The notes under the pieces are model-generated. The model made no database searches. It had not been told where the DNA came from and saw only the letters and a list, made by a program, of their open reading frames with translations. Below, one piece after another: positions 17,101 to 24,901 of a DNA stretch of 64,000 nt. Position 1 is the stretch's first letter. The number at the start of each line of letters is the position of its first letter. Both the position numbers and the translations under genes were made by a program. Source of the stretch: Winogradskya humida (GTDB lineage Bacteria > Actinomycetota > Actinomycetes > Mycobacteriales > Micromonosporaceae). The stretch is from the NCBI RefSeq assembly GCF_016862215.1, contig NZ_BOMN01000067.1, forward strand, positions 38,234-102,233, written 5' to 3'.

Positions 17101-19023
17101 ATGCGTGTCCGCAACCTCGGCATCCTCGCCCACGTCGACGCCGGCAAGACAACCCTGACCGAACGCATCCTGTACGCCACCGGCGCTACCCACAAACGTG
17201 GCGAGGTGCACGACGGGACCACCGTCACCGACTTCGACCCGCAGGAACGTGACCGCGGCATCACCATCTCCGCGGCCGCGGTCACGTTCGAGTGGGACGG
17301 CGACTGGATCAACCTGATCGACACCCCCGGGCACGTCGACTTCTCCGACGAGGTCGAGCGTTCGCTGCGGGTGCTCGACGGCGCTGTCGTCGTCTTCGAC
17401 GGGGTGGCGGGCGTCGAACCGCAGAGCGAGTCCGTGTGGCAGGCCGCCGACCGGTACGGCGTACCGAGGATCGCCTTCGTCAACAAGCTCGACCGCGCCG
17501 GGGCCGACCTCGACGCGGTGCTCACCTCGATCCGGGACCGGCTCGGTGTCACCCCGCTCGCGGTGCAACTGCCGATCGGGCGCGAGGACGGCTTCGAAGG
17601 CGTCATCGATCTCGTCGCCATGCGCGAGCTGACGTGGGCGGACGGTGTCCTGCGCACCCGGCCGGCCCGGTCGGCCCAGGCACTGACAGCGCGTACAGCG
17701 CTCGAGGAAGCCGTCGCGGAACGGCACGAGGGAGCGCTGCGGGAGCTCGGGAACGTCTCCGATGGCACCCTGCGACTGGCGTTGCAGGAGTTGACGCACA
17801 GCGGCGGGATCGTGGTGGTGCTGTGCGGGTCGGCGTACCGGAACAAGGGCATCGAGCCGCTGCTGGACGCCGCGGTCGACTACCTGTCCCGCCCCGGGCC
17901 CGGTGGCGACGCGAGCGGTGATCTGGCGGCTCTGGTGTTCAAGGTGCAGGCGAGCAGGCTCGGGCGGCTGACGTACGTGCGGATCTACGACGGGACTGTG
18001 CGGAAGGGGGACGTGGTGTGGGATGCGCGCGGTGGGCGTACCGAGCGAATTGCCAGGATCCTGCGCATCCAGGCCGACCGGTACACCGCGGTGGAGCAGG
18101 CGGAAGCCGGCGACATCGTCGCCCTGACCGGGATGAAGGCCGCGACGGCCGGGACCACCCTCTGCACCCGCGAGCACCCGGTGCTGCTCGAGGAACCCCG
18201 CACGGCCGAGCCGCTCGTCTCGGTGGCGGTCGAGGCGCGCAGCAACACCGACGTGCAGCGGCTGTCCACCGTGCTGGCGTACCTCGCTGAGCAGGATCCG
18301 TCGCTGGTCGTGCGCACCGATCCGGAGACCGGGCAGATCCTGCTGTCCGGCCTCGGCGAACTGCACCTCGAGGTCGCCGTGGAGAAGGTACGCACCGACA
18401 GCGGCCTGGCTGTCACCGTCGGCCGGCCGCAGGTCTCCTACCGCGAAACCATCGTGCGTGGGGTGACCGGATTCGTTCACCGGCACGTCAAGCAGGACGG
18501 CGGCGCGGGTCAGTTCGCCCACGTCGTACTGGATGTCGCTCCCCTGCCGGAGGGTGACTTCGAGTTCGAGTCCGCGGTGACCGGCGGGCGGGTGCCACGC
18601 GAGTACGTTCGCGCGGTCGAGGCCGGCTGCCGGGAAGCGCTCGGGGCAGGTCCGGTCGGCGGGCATCGGGTGACCGGGCTGCGGGTCACCCTCACCGACG
18701 GTGCCACGCACTCCAAGGACTCGTCGGAGATGGCGTTCCGCGCGGCCGGGCGGTTCGGGCTGCGGGCGGCGCTGCAGGCCTGCGAGATGGTGGTGCTCGA
18801 GCCGGTCGCGGAGGTCACGGTGAGTGCGCCGGAGGACGCGCTCGGTGCCGTGCTCGGTGATCTTGCCGCGCGGCACGGCCAGATCATCAACTCATCGGCA
18901 CGTACGGTGACCGCGCTCGTTCCGCTCGCTGAATTGTTCGGGTACGCGACTCAGCTGCGCAGCCGGACGAGTGGGCGCGGGACGTTCACCTCGCGGGCGG
19001 CGGGCCACCGCGCAGCGGCATAG
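17101..19023 (+). CDS. EF-G-like translational GTPase
   Basis: 640 aa. The G domain has AHVDAGKTT, DTPGHVDFSDEVERSLR and NKLD; FDGVAGVEPQSESVW matches EF-G more closely than Tet(M)/OtrA. Domains II-V follow, with the domain IV stretch QDGGAGQFAHVVLDV and the C-terminal FGYATQLRSRTSGRGTFT typical of EF-G. It is shorter than housekeeping EF-G (about 700 aa), mainly through a reduced G-prime insert. It is therefore an EF-G paralogue, possibly a ribosome-protection or stress factor; resistance is not shown. A short ORF and hairpin precede it. Confidence 0.88.
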   Translation: MRVRNLGILAHVDAGKTTLTERILYATGATHKRGEVHDGTTVTDFDPQERDRGITISAAAVTFEWDGDWINLIDTPGHVDFSDEVERSLRVLDGAVVVFDGVAGVEPQSESVWQAADRYGVPRIAFVNKLDRAGADLDAVLTSIRDRLGVTPLAVQLPIGREDGFEGVIDLVAMRELTWADGVLRTRPARSAQALTARTALEEAVAERHEGALRELGNVSDGTLRLALQELTHSGGIVVVLCGSAYRNKGIEPLLDAAVDYLSRPGPGGDASGDLAALVFKVQASRLGRLTYVRIYDGTVRKGDVVWDARGGRTERIARILRIQADRYTAVEQAEAGDIVALTGMKAATAGTTLCTREHPVLLEEPRTAEPLVSVAVEARSNTDVQRLSTVLAYLAEQDPSLVVRTDPETGQILLSGLGELHLEVAVEKVRTDSGLAVTVGRPQVSYRETIVRGVTGFVHRHVKQDGGAGQFAHVVLDVAPLPEGDFEFESAVTGGRVPREYVRAVEAGCREALGAGPVGGHRVTGLRVTLTDGATHSKDSSEMAFRAAGRFGLRAALQACEMVVLEPVAEVTVSAPEDALGAVLGDLAARHGQIINSSARTVTALVPLAELFGYATQLRSRTSGRGTFTSRAAGHRAAA

Positions 19024-19115
19024 CACTCGGGGGCCGGGCCTGGTCCTTTCGCTGGACCGGGCCCGGGCTTCTCGCTGTGCTTTCTTGTCGGACCCGGCCC
19101 GTAGGGTCCGGGATC

Positions 19116-19694
19116 ATGGGCAGCACTTATCAGACGATTCTCGCTACCGGCGCGCTTGACGACGTGCGCGCCGCGGTGGCCGGGTCGGGGCAGCGGGCGG
19201 TCGTGATCCCGGTCGGCGAGCAGCGCTGGGCCGTCGTGCCGGAGGACGAGAACGGCTGGGCCCCCACCGACGATCTCGCCCGCCTGCTGAGCCGCCCGGC
19301 CGGCGCACTGGCCGCCGCCTTCAGCGTCTTCGACTCCGACGTCCTGGTGGCCGGCCTGTTCCGCGAGGGCCGCGCATTCCACGACTACCTGAACAAACAG
19401 CAACTCGTCGAGCAGGACTGGGACGACGACGACAACGAGATCCAGGTCGACCATCTCGGCCGCATCTACCCCCTCGACGCAACTCCCCCATCCGGTGCAT
19501 ACGGCGCCGACCCCGAGGTCTTCGCACCCTTCGCCCCGGGCGACGTCGATCTGCCCGCCGTGCGGGCCAACCTGACATCCGAGCAGTCCATGGCCAACTC
19601 CCAGCACCACGAGCTGCTCCACCTACTCGGCCTCGACCCACGCCCGTTGCAGATGCGCTATGCCGACGCGCTCAAGTCCGGCCTGGGCGTTTGA
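19116..19694 (+). CDS. Hypothetical protein
   Basis: 192 aa from the ATG at 19116; a farther in-frame start at 19077 lacks support. Cytoplasmic, with an acidic DWDDDDNEIQVDHLG patch in the middle and ANSQHHELLHLLGL near the C-terminus. No known domain is recognised, though the size and acidity recall actinobacterial immunity-like proteins (weak inference). It is convergent with the zinc-ribbon gene. Confidence 0.68.
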   Translation: MGSTYQTILATGALDDVRAAVAGSGQRAVVIPVGEQRWAVVPEDENGWAPTDDLARLLSRPAGALAAAFSVFDSDVLVAGLFREGRAFHDYLNKQQLVEQDWDDDDNEIQVDHLGRIYPLDATPPSGAYGADPEVFAPFAPGDVDLPAVRANLTSEQSMANSQHHELLHLLGLDPRPLQMRYADALKSGLGV

Positions 19695-19738
19695 CCGGTT
19701 CTGCCAGGTCGGGCGCCAGGTCTGGCCGGCGTGGGCGG

Positions 19739-20542
19739 TCAGGTCTGGTGGTCCAGCCAGCCGCAGTCGGAGCAGACGTCGAAGCCGCGGAACTGGGCGA
19801 GGCGGCGGCCGCCGCAGGCTGGGCAGACGACGCGGTAGTGCTCGTGGTGGGTGTTGCCGCGGCTCGGGGGGAAGACGACGGTGAAGAACATCCGGCGTTG
19901 CCAGCGGCCGTCGCCGGGGTCGACCGCGAGGACGCCGGAGCGGAGGCGGACGTCGACGCGGGCGAGGAGCCGGGTGCCGGCGGCGGCTGTGGGCGGGGTC
20001 AGGAGCAGGCCGGCCACGTCGGCGGGTTTGGCGTCCTCGATGCCGGAGATGATCGTGGATTCGCGGCGTACCCCTTCGGCGCCGACCGGGCCGATCGGGA
20101 GTTCGGTGCACCAGGCCGGGCGCGGGCCGGGGTCGGACTGGCCGAGCCGGGTGCGGAAGATCGTCCAGAGGCCGAGCTGCTCGGAGCCGACCAGGCCGAT
20201 CTTCACGTCGGAGCCGCGCTCGTCGTTGAGGCCGACCAGTTCCGGCCCCCACTTGGTGGCCCGCTGCGCCGCGGCGACCGCCACTCCGACCCCCGGGTAG
20301 AGCACGTCGGCAACCACTTCGGTGAAACGCCACAGTCCACCACGGGCCACGTCGCCGGCTATCTCGTCGCAGCGGGCGGCGGCCCATTCGGAGACCCGGC
20401 GCTGCTGCGGACGGTCGGGCAACTGCGGACGGCGGCGCGGCGCGGGAATCCGGGCCCGGGGCTCGAACCAGGACTGCCGCTCCCGGGGGTCTTCTCGGTG
20501 GGTGTTGCGGGGTTCCTTTCGGTGGCCGTAACGCATAGACAC
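19739..20542 (-). CDS. Hypothetical protein with C-terminal zinc ribbon
   Basis: 267 aa from GTG (ATG six bases later is equally possible). The first 45 residues are strongly basic and disordered; the middle is a beta-rich domain without a clear family. The end has CPACGG and CSDCG, a four-cysteine zinc-ribbon. Cytoplasmic, role unknown; nucleic-acid or protein binding is plausible. Confidence 0.72.
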   Translation of the reverse strand: MSMRYGHRKEPRNTHREDPRERQSWFEPRARIPAPRRRPQLPDRPQQRRVSEWAAARCDEIAGDVARGGLWRFTEVVADVLYPGVGVAVAAAQRATKWGPELVGLNDERGSDVKIGLVGSEQLGLWTIFRTRLGQSDPGPRPAWCTELPIGPVGAEGVRRESTIISGIEDAKPADVAGLLLTPPTAAAGTRLLARVDVRLRSGVLAVDPGDGRWQRRMFFTVVFPPSRGNTHHEHYRVVCPACGGRRLAQFRGFDVCSDCGWLDHQT

Positions 20543-20594
20543 ATGCTGTCACCGGGTACCTACCGCGGCCACCTCAACGGGACCGGACCGGAGC

Positions 20595-20627
20595 CGTCAG
20601 ATCGCCCGTGAGCTGCATGATCTGACG
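20595..20627 (-). terminator. Hairpin between subtilase 3' end and zinc-ribbon gene
   Basis: CGTCAGATC and GATCTGACG form a 9-bp perfect stem with a 15-base loop, 45 bp after the stop codon of the S8 peptidase gene. There is no T-run, so it would be a weak or Rho-assisted terminator; it could also be an operator. Confidence 0.45.
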
Positions 20628-20671
20628 ATCCGGCCGCGGCGCAGGGTCCTTCGTTCGGGTGACGGGGAGGG

Positions 20672-21877
20672 TCAGAACGCTCCTGTGTAGAGCAACCGGT
20701 TCGGGGTTCCGGCGCCCGGGCCGGCGACGACGCCGGGGGTCGCGGCGGACACGATCTCCGCGTGCACGTCCGCCGGGGTCGCCGCCGGGTGCTTCGCCAG
20801 GTAGAGCGCCGCCGCGCCGGCCACGTGCGGGGCGGCCATGGACGTACCGCTGATCGTCCTGGTCGCGTTGTCGTCGGTGATCCAGGCCGAGGTGATGGTG
20901 AGGCCGGGTGCGAAGACGTCGACGCAGGTGCCGCGGTTGGCCCAGCTCGGTTTCTGGTCGGTGTTGTCGACGGCGGAGACGGTGAGGGCGGCCGGAACCC
21001 GGGCCGGCGACTGGGTGCAGGCGTCCAGGGGGAGGAGGCCGAGCGGTCCGCCGTTGCCGGCCGCGATCGCGTAACTCACGCGGCCGGCGATCGAGCGGCT
21101 GACGGCGGCGTCGAGGGCCGGGTCCGGTCCGCCGCCGAGGCTCATGTTGGCGACCGCGGGCTTGACCGCATTCGCCGTCACCCAGTCGATCCCCGCGACG
21201 ACCTGCGCGGTCGTGCCGCTGCCTTCACAGTTCAACACCCGGACCGCCACCAGTTGTACGCCCTTGGCGACCCCGAACGAGCTGCCCCCGACCGTACCCG
21301 CGACGTGAGTGCCGTGACCGTTGCAGTCATCGGCCGCACCGCCGTCGATCGCGTCGAACCCGCTGGTCGCACGGCCGCCGAAGTCCGCGTGCGTGGTGCG
21401 GATGCCGGTGTCGATGATGTACGCGTGCACGTTCGACGCGGATGTCGAATACGTGTACGTCGTGCTGAGCGGCCGGGTGCGCTGGTCGATGCGGTCGAGT
21501 CCGTACGACGGCGGATCGGTCTGCGTGGTGCTCGCGTGGTGCACGATGTTCGGCTGCACGGCGGTGACCGCGGGGTCGGCGGCCATCTTCGCGGCCTGCT
21601 TGGCGGTCATCGTCGCCGCGAATCCGCGTACGGCATGCGAATAGGTCTGCCGGACCTTGCCGCCGTGCTTCTTCGCGAGCGCCCTGGCCTGGGTCTTGAC
21701 CGCGGTGTCGTCCTGCTTCAGAAGGATCACGTAGCTGTCGGGTACGACGTCGGTCTCCGGAGCGACGGCAACCACGGCCCGCTCGACAGGCGCCGCGCCC
21801 GCGGTCGTCGGCACAGCCACGGTGCTCAGGGCCACGGCTGCGGCAGCCGCGACCGTTATCCGTGCGGATGTCGGCAT
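20672..21877 (-). CDS. Secreted S8 family serine peptidase (subtilisin/proteinase K type)
   Basis: 401 aa. Signal peptide about 1-29, an I9 inhibitor-type propeptide (SYVILLKQDD to VQPN, about 48-110), then the protease with Asp156 in YIIDTGI, His188 in NGHGTHVAGT and Ser346 in SGTSMAAPHVAG. The catalytic triad is intact and the order matches proteinase K-like exported subtilases. The gene is divergent from a helix-turn-helix regulator across a 103-bp gap containing an inverted repeat. Confidence 0.95.
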   Translation of the reverse strand: MPTSARITVAAAAAVALSTVAVPTTAGAAPVERAVVAVAPETDVVPDSYVILLKQDDTAVKTQARALAKKHGGKVRQTYSHAVRGFAATMTAKQAAKMAADPAVTAVQPNIVHHASTTQTDPPSYGLDRIDQRTRPLSTTYTYSTSASNVHAYIIDTGIRTTHADFGGRATSGFDAIDGGAADDCNGHGTHVAGTVGGSSFGVAKGVQLVAVRVLNCEGSGTTAQVVAGIDWVTANAVKPAVANMSLGGGPDPALDAAVSRSIAGRVSYAIAAGNGGPLGLLPLDACTQSPARVPAALTVSAVDNTDQKPSWANRGTCVDVFAPGLTITSAWITDDNATRTISGTSMAAPHVAGAAALYLAKHPAATPADVHAEIVSAATPGVVAGPGAGTPNRLLYTGAF

Positions 21878-21895
21878 CTGCGCCTCCTCCAGTTA

Positions 21896-21950
21896 GATCA
21901 CGGTTACTCAAAGTGAAGGTAGCAGCTTGATCGGCCACCAGAATGTGATC
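21896..21950. promoter_or_regulatory. Divergent promoter region with GATCAC/GTGATC inverted repeat
   Basis: GATCAC (21896-21901) and GTGATC (21945-21950) face each other across 43 bp in the gap between the subtilase and the helix-turn-helix regulator. The spacing equals about five helical turns from centre to centre, compatible with a looped or double-dimer operator. Confidence 0.35.
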
Positions 21951-21980
21951 GCCGGGCGGGTGTGTTCGTAGAGTTGCCGC

Positions 21981-22952
21981 ATGGAGCCCGATCTCGGCGT
22001 GCTGACGGAAGCGGAGCAGCACGCGTACCGCCTGCTCGTCCGGCTCGGCGGAGCCGGCGCCGACGACCTCGCCGCGCACGACGCGATGTCACCCGCCGAG
22101 GCAGCGGCGGTCCTGGAAGGCCTGCGCACCAAAGGGCTGGCCGGCGCCGGGCCGATCTACCACCCGCTGCCGCCGGACGTCGCACTCGGCGACGTGCTCC
22201 TGCGCCGGCAACAGACGCTCGAGAACGCGCGCCAGACCGTGGCCGCCCTCAGCGAGGACTACCGCAACCACACCCGCCGGCGCAGCTCAGAACATCTCGT
22301 CGAGATCGTGGTCGGCGCGCAGGTCCTGCGACAGCGGCTGCGCGCGATGCAGGACGCCGCCCAGGAGGAGATCCTCTGGTTCTGCCGAGCCAACCCGCTC
22401 GCGATGGCCGGACCCGAGAACGCCGAGGAGAACTCGGCGCTCGGCCGCGGCGTGAAATACCGCGCGATCTACGAACGCGAACTGCTCGAAAAACCCGGCG
22501 AGCTGCAGAGCATCCTCGAATCAATGGCCGCCGGCGAGGAGTCCCGCACGCTCCCCACCCTCCCCGTACGCCTGGCAATCGCCGACCGCTCCCTCGCGAT
22601 CTGCCCGCTCGTGCCCGACGAGTCCCGCGGCTTCGGCGAACCGACCGCCGCCCTGATCCGCTCCAGCGAACTCCTCGACGCCCTGGTCGCCCTCTTCGAA
22701 AGCTACTGGGAACGCGCGACGCCTCTCGTCGGAGAGACGCCGCGCGCCGAGTTGCAACAGTCCGAGGTCCTGCTGTTGTCGCTGTTCGTCTCCGGAATGC
22801 CGGACAAGTCCATCGCCACCCACCTCGGCGTCAGCAAACGAACCGTCCAGCGCCGCCTCGACCGCCTCATGGACCTCGCCGGCGTCGACACCCGCACCGG
22901 CCTCGCCTTCCAGGCCGCCCGCCGGGGCTGGCTCTCAGCCCCGAACGCCTAG
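21981..22952 (+). CDS. TrmB/LuxR-type helix-turn-helix regulator
   Basis: 323 aa. The N-terminus (LTEAEQHAYRLLVRLGGAGADDLA, VLEGLRTKGL) is a TrmB-like winged helix; the C-terminus (DKSIATHLGVSKRTVQRRLDRLMD) is a LuxR/GerE-like second helix-turn-helix; the middle is a sensor-like region. This architecture is common in streptomycetes and relatives. It is divergent from the exported S8 peptidase and probably controls it and itself. Confidence 0.82.
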   Translation: MEPDLGVLTEAEQHAYRLLVRLGGAGADDLAAHDAMSPAEAAAVLEGLRTKGLAGAGPIYHPLPPDVALGDVLLRRQQTLENARQTVAALSEDYRNHTRRRSSEHLVEIVVGAQVLRQRLRAMQDAAQEEILWFCRANPLAMAGPENAEENSALGRGVKYRAIYERELLEKPGELQSILESMAAGEESRTLPTLPVRLAIADRSLAICPLVPDESRGFGEPTAALIRSSELLDALVALFESYWERATPLVGETPRAELQQSEVLLLSLFVSGMPDKSIATHLGVSKRTVQRRLDRLMDLAGVDTRTGLAFQAARRGWLSAPNA

Positions 22953-22988
22953 CGGTCGGCCTCGTCAGGGGTTGGCTACTGTTCTGGC

Positions 22989-23969
22989 ATGTATCGCTGG
23001 AACGAGCGTGGTCTGACACCGACGCCCGATGCCTGGCGGGAAGCGTTCATCGACCTGCACGGGGAGAGCCGGGTCACCCTTACGGATGCCGGCCCGTGGG
23101 CGGGGCGGCTGGAGTGGCAGCGGTCACGGTCGTACGGCATCGCGCTCTGCGGCAACGTCCGCGAGGAGTTCGTGCGGGAGCGGCGGCACATCCGGACAGA
23201 CCCGCGCGGCGTGTTCGAGCTGCTGGTGCCGACCGCCGGGAGCGCCCAGGTGGAGCAGGCCGCAGCCGCGGGCGAGATCCGGCCGGGCACTCTCGCGCTG
23301 TGCGACGTGGACCGCCCGGTGACCTTCACCCACGGTGAGGAATTCCAGTCAGTTGCGCTGATCTTCCCCAGTGACGCGATCCACCGCCGGAATCCCACCG
23401 CGGCCCGGAATCAGCAGGTCTTCGACGGCACCGCGGGGCTCGGCCGGCTGATCCGGCAGACGGTGCTCACCCTCCAACAGGAGCGGGAACACCTCTCCGA
23501 GGCAACCTTCGACATCGCCTGCGACCAGCTGCTCGACCTGCTCTGCCTGGTCGCCGAGGGCGCCGGCGACTCGGCGCCGGCCGCCCAGCGACAAGAGGTC
23601 GAGGCGCAGGTGAGGCAGTACGTCCGCCGTCACGCTGCCGACCCCGGCCTCTCCATCACCGGCATCGCCCGGGCGCTGGGCTGGTCGGCGCGATATCTGC
23701 AGGACGTGCTGCAGACCGCCGGCACCACCTCCCGCGACCTGATCCGCGCGGAGCGGCTGCGGCTGGCCCGGACCCGATTGGCCAGTTCAACCTGGGACAA
23801 CCGCTCGATCGCGCAGGTCGCGCACGCGTCCGGGTTCGCCAGCCACGCCTCGTTCGCCACCGCCTACCGCCGCGAGTACGGTGACACGCCCCGCGAGACC
23901 CGCGGCGACCGCCGCGAGTTCGACTTCACGCGCCGCGAGACCCGCGGCGACCGCCGCGGTGAGTTCTGA
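22989..23969 (+). CDS. AraC-family regulator
   Basis: 326 aa. Residues about 20-190 are an AraC N-terminal binding domain of the AraC-binding-like type; 205-305 hold two helix-turn-helix motifs (ITGIARALGWSARYLQ and IAQVAHASGFASHASFATAYRREYG). The last 24 residues carry a duplicated RETRGDRR segment, made by a 42-bp tandem duplication, which lies beyond the DNA-binding domain and is probably neutral. It is convergent with the SDR at 23979; target unknown. Confidence 0.88.
   Translation: MYRWNERGLTPTPDAWREAFIDLHGESRVTLTDAGPWAGRLEWQRSRSYGIALCGNVREEFVRERRHIRTDPRGVFELLVPTAGSAQVEQAAAAGEIRPGTLALCDVDRPVTFTHGEEFQSVALIFPSDAIHRRNPTAARNQQVFDGTAGLGRLIRQTVLTLQQEREHLSEATFDIACDQLLDLLCLVAEGAGDSAPAAQRQEVEAQVRQYVRRHAADPGLSITGIARALGWSARYLQDVLQTAGTTSRDLIRAERLRLARTRLASSTWDNRSIAQVAHASGFASHASFATAYRREYGDTPRETRGDRREFDFTRRETRGDRRGEF
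23891..23958 (+). repeat. 42-bp period duplication at AraC gene 3' end
   Basis: A 26-bp stretch beginning ccgcgagacccgcggcgacc occurs at 23891-23916 and again at 23933-23958. The second copy ends 11 bp before the stop codon's last base. In frame, it duplicates RETRGDRR. Confidence 0.9.
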
Positions 23970-23978
23970 AGCCAGGTC

Positions 23979-24722
23979 TCAGGCGAGGGCGCCGCCGTCG
24001 ACACGAACGGTGCTGCCGGTGATGTACGCGGCGTCCGGCCCGGCCAGGAACGCCACCACACCGGCGACCTCGTCGGCATCGGCGTACCGGTGCATCGGGA
24101 TGACCGCCTGAAGCATGAACCGGCCGCCCTCGGAATCCTTCGACATGGCCATATCGGTGTCGATGATGCCGCACTCGATCACGTTCACGTTGATCCCGCG
24201 GGCGGCGAAATCCTGGGCCCACCCCCGGGTGTACGCCGTGACCGCAGCCTTGGTCGCCGCGTAGTCGGACATGCCGGCTGCGAAGGTCTTGCTGGCAAGG
24301 CCGGACGACAGGTTCACGATCCGGCCGCCCTCGCGCATGTGCCGCACGGCCCGGTAGGTCGTGTCGGCGACACCGGTCACGTTGATCGCGACCTGCTCGT
24401 CGCGCCCGGCGTCGGTCAGCTCCCCGGGCCGGAAGACACCGGCGCTGTTGACCAGGATGTCGATCCCGCCGAACTGCTGAGCGACCGCGTCCACCATGGC
24501 CGTCACCTGGGCACGGTCGGCCTGATCGGCCTGAATGCCCTCGGCACGTACGCCCTGCGACCGCAGTTGCTCGACCACCGTCTTCGCCTTCTCCGCCTGT
24601 GCGACATAGGTGATGACCACGTCCGCGCCCAGCGAAGCCAGCCGCCGGGCCGTCGCCGCGCCGATCCCCCGGCTACCCCCGGTCACCAGCGCCACCTTGC
24701 CCGACAGAATCTTCTCGCCCAC
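23979..24722 (-). CDS. SDR-family oxidoreductase (FabG-like)
   Basis: 247 aa from the GTG at 24722, which follows AAGGAG at 24733-24738. The conserved sequence starts at LSGKVALVTGGSRGIG. NSAGVF, VNLSSG and YAATKAA supply the structural and catalytic motifs (Ser, Tyr, Lys), and the C-terminus ends ITGSTVRVDGG as in FabG-like SDRs. Cofactor is likely NADP; substrate unknown. A long palindrome 113 bp upstream of the start is a likely operator. Confidence 0.9.
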   Translation of the reverse strand: MGEKILSGKVALVTGGSRGIGAATARRLASLGADVVITYVAQAEKAKTVVEQLRSQGVRAEGIQADQADRAQVTAMVDAVAQQFGGIDILVNSAGVFRPGELTDAGRDEQVAINVTGVADTTYRAVRHMREGGRIVNLSSGLASKTFAAGMSDYAATKAAVTAYTRGWAQDFAARGINVNVIECGIIDTDMAMSKDSEGGRFMLQAVIPMHRYADADEVAGVVAFLAGPDAAYITGSTVRVDGGALA

Positions 24723-24834
24723 GAGCCACTCACTCCTTGTGAAATCCGCGCCTACCCCGTGCCCGATCAACACTCGCGGCCGGGGCGCGCGCGGTCTTTC
24801 GCTGCGGCGCACAGCACTTGCGCCAGGGCGCAGA

Positions 24835-24893
24835 GGTTGTGTGCAATTTAGTTGTGCACAACTAAATTGCACACAACCAAATTGCACACAACC
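24835..24893. promoter_or_regulatory. 44-bp perfect palindrome plus repeat arm, putative operator
   Basis: Bases 24835-24878 form a perfect 44-bp palindrome centred on TTGTGCACAA; each arm is GGTTGTGTGCAATTTAGTTG plus TG. The 15-bp end aaattgcacacaacc is then repeated directly at 24879-24893. It is very AT-rich for this genome. The core resembles MarR/OhrR-type operators. It lies upstream of the SDR and just after the stop codon of the large subtilase (same strand), so it could also terminate the latter. Confidence 0.6.
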
Positions 24894-24901
24894 TTTCTCG
24901 C

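Noticed and set aside
17101..19023. Tet(M)/OtrA tetracycline-resistance call
   Set aside because: The length fits, but the G-domain and C-terminal motifs (DGVAGVEPQSESVW, LRSRTSGRGTFT) are those of EF-G; naming it a resistance gene would overreach.
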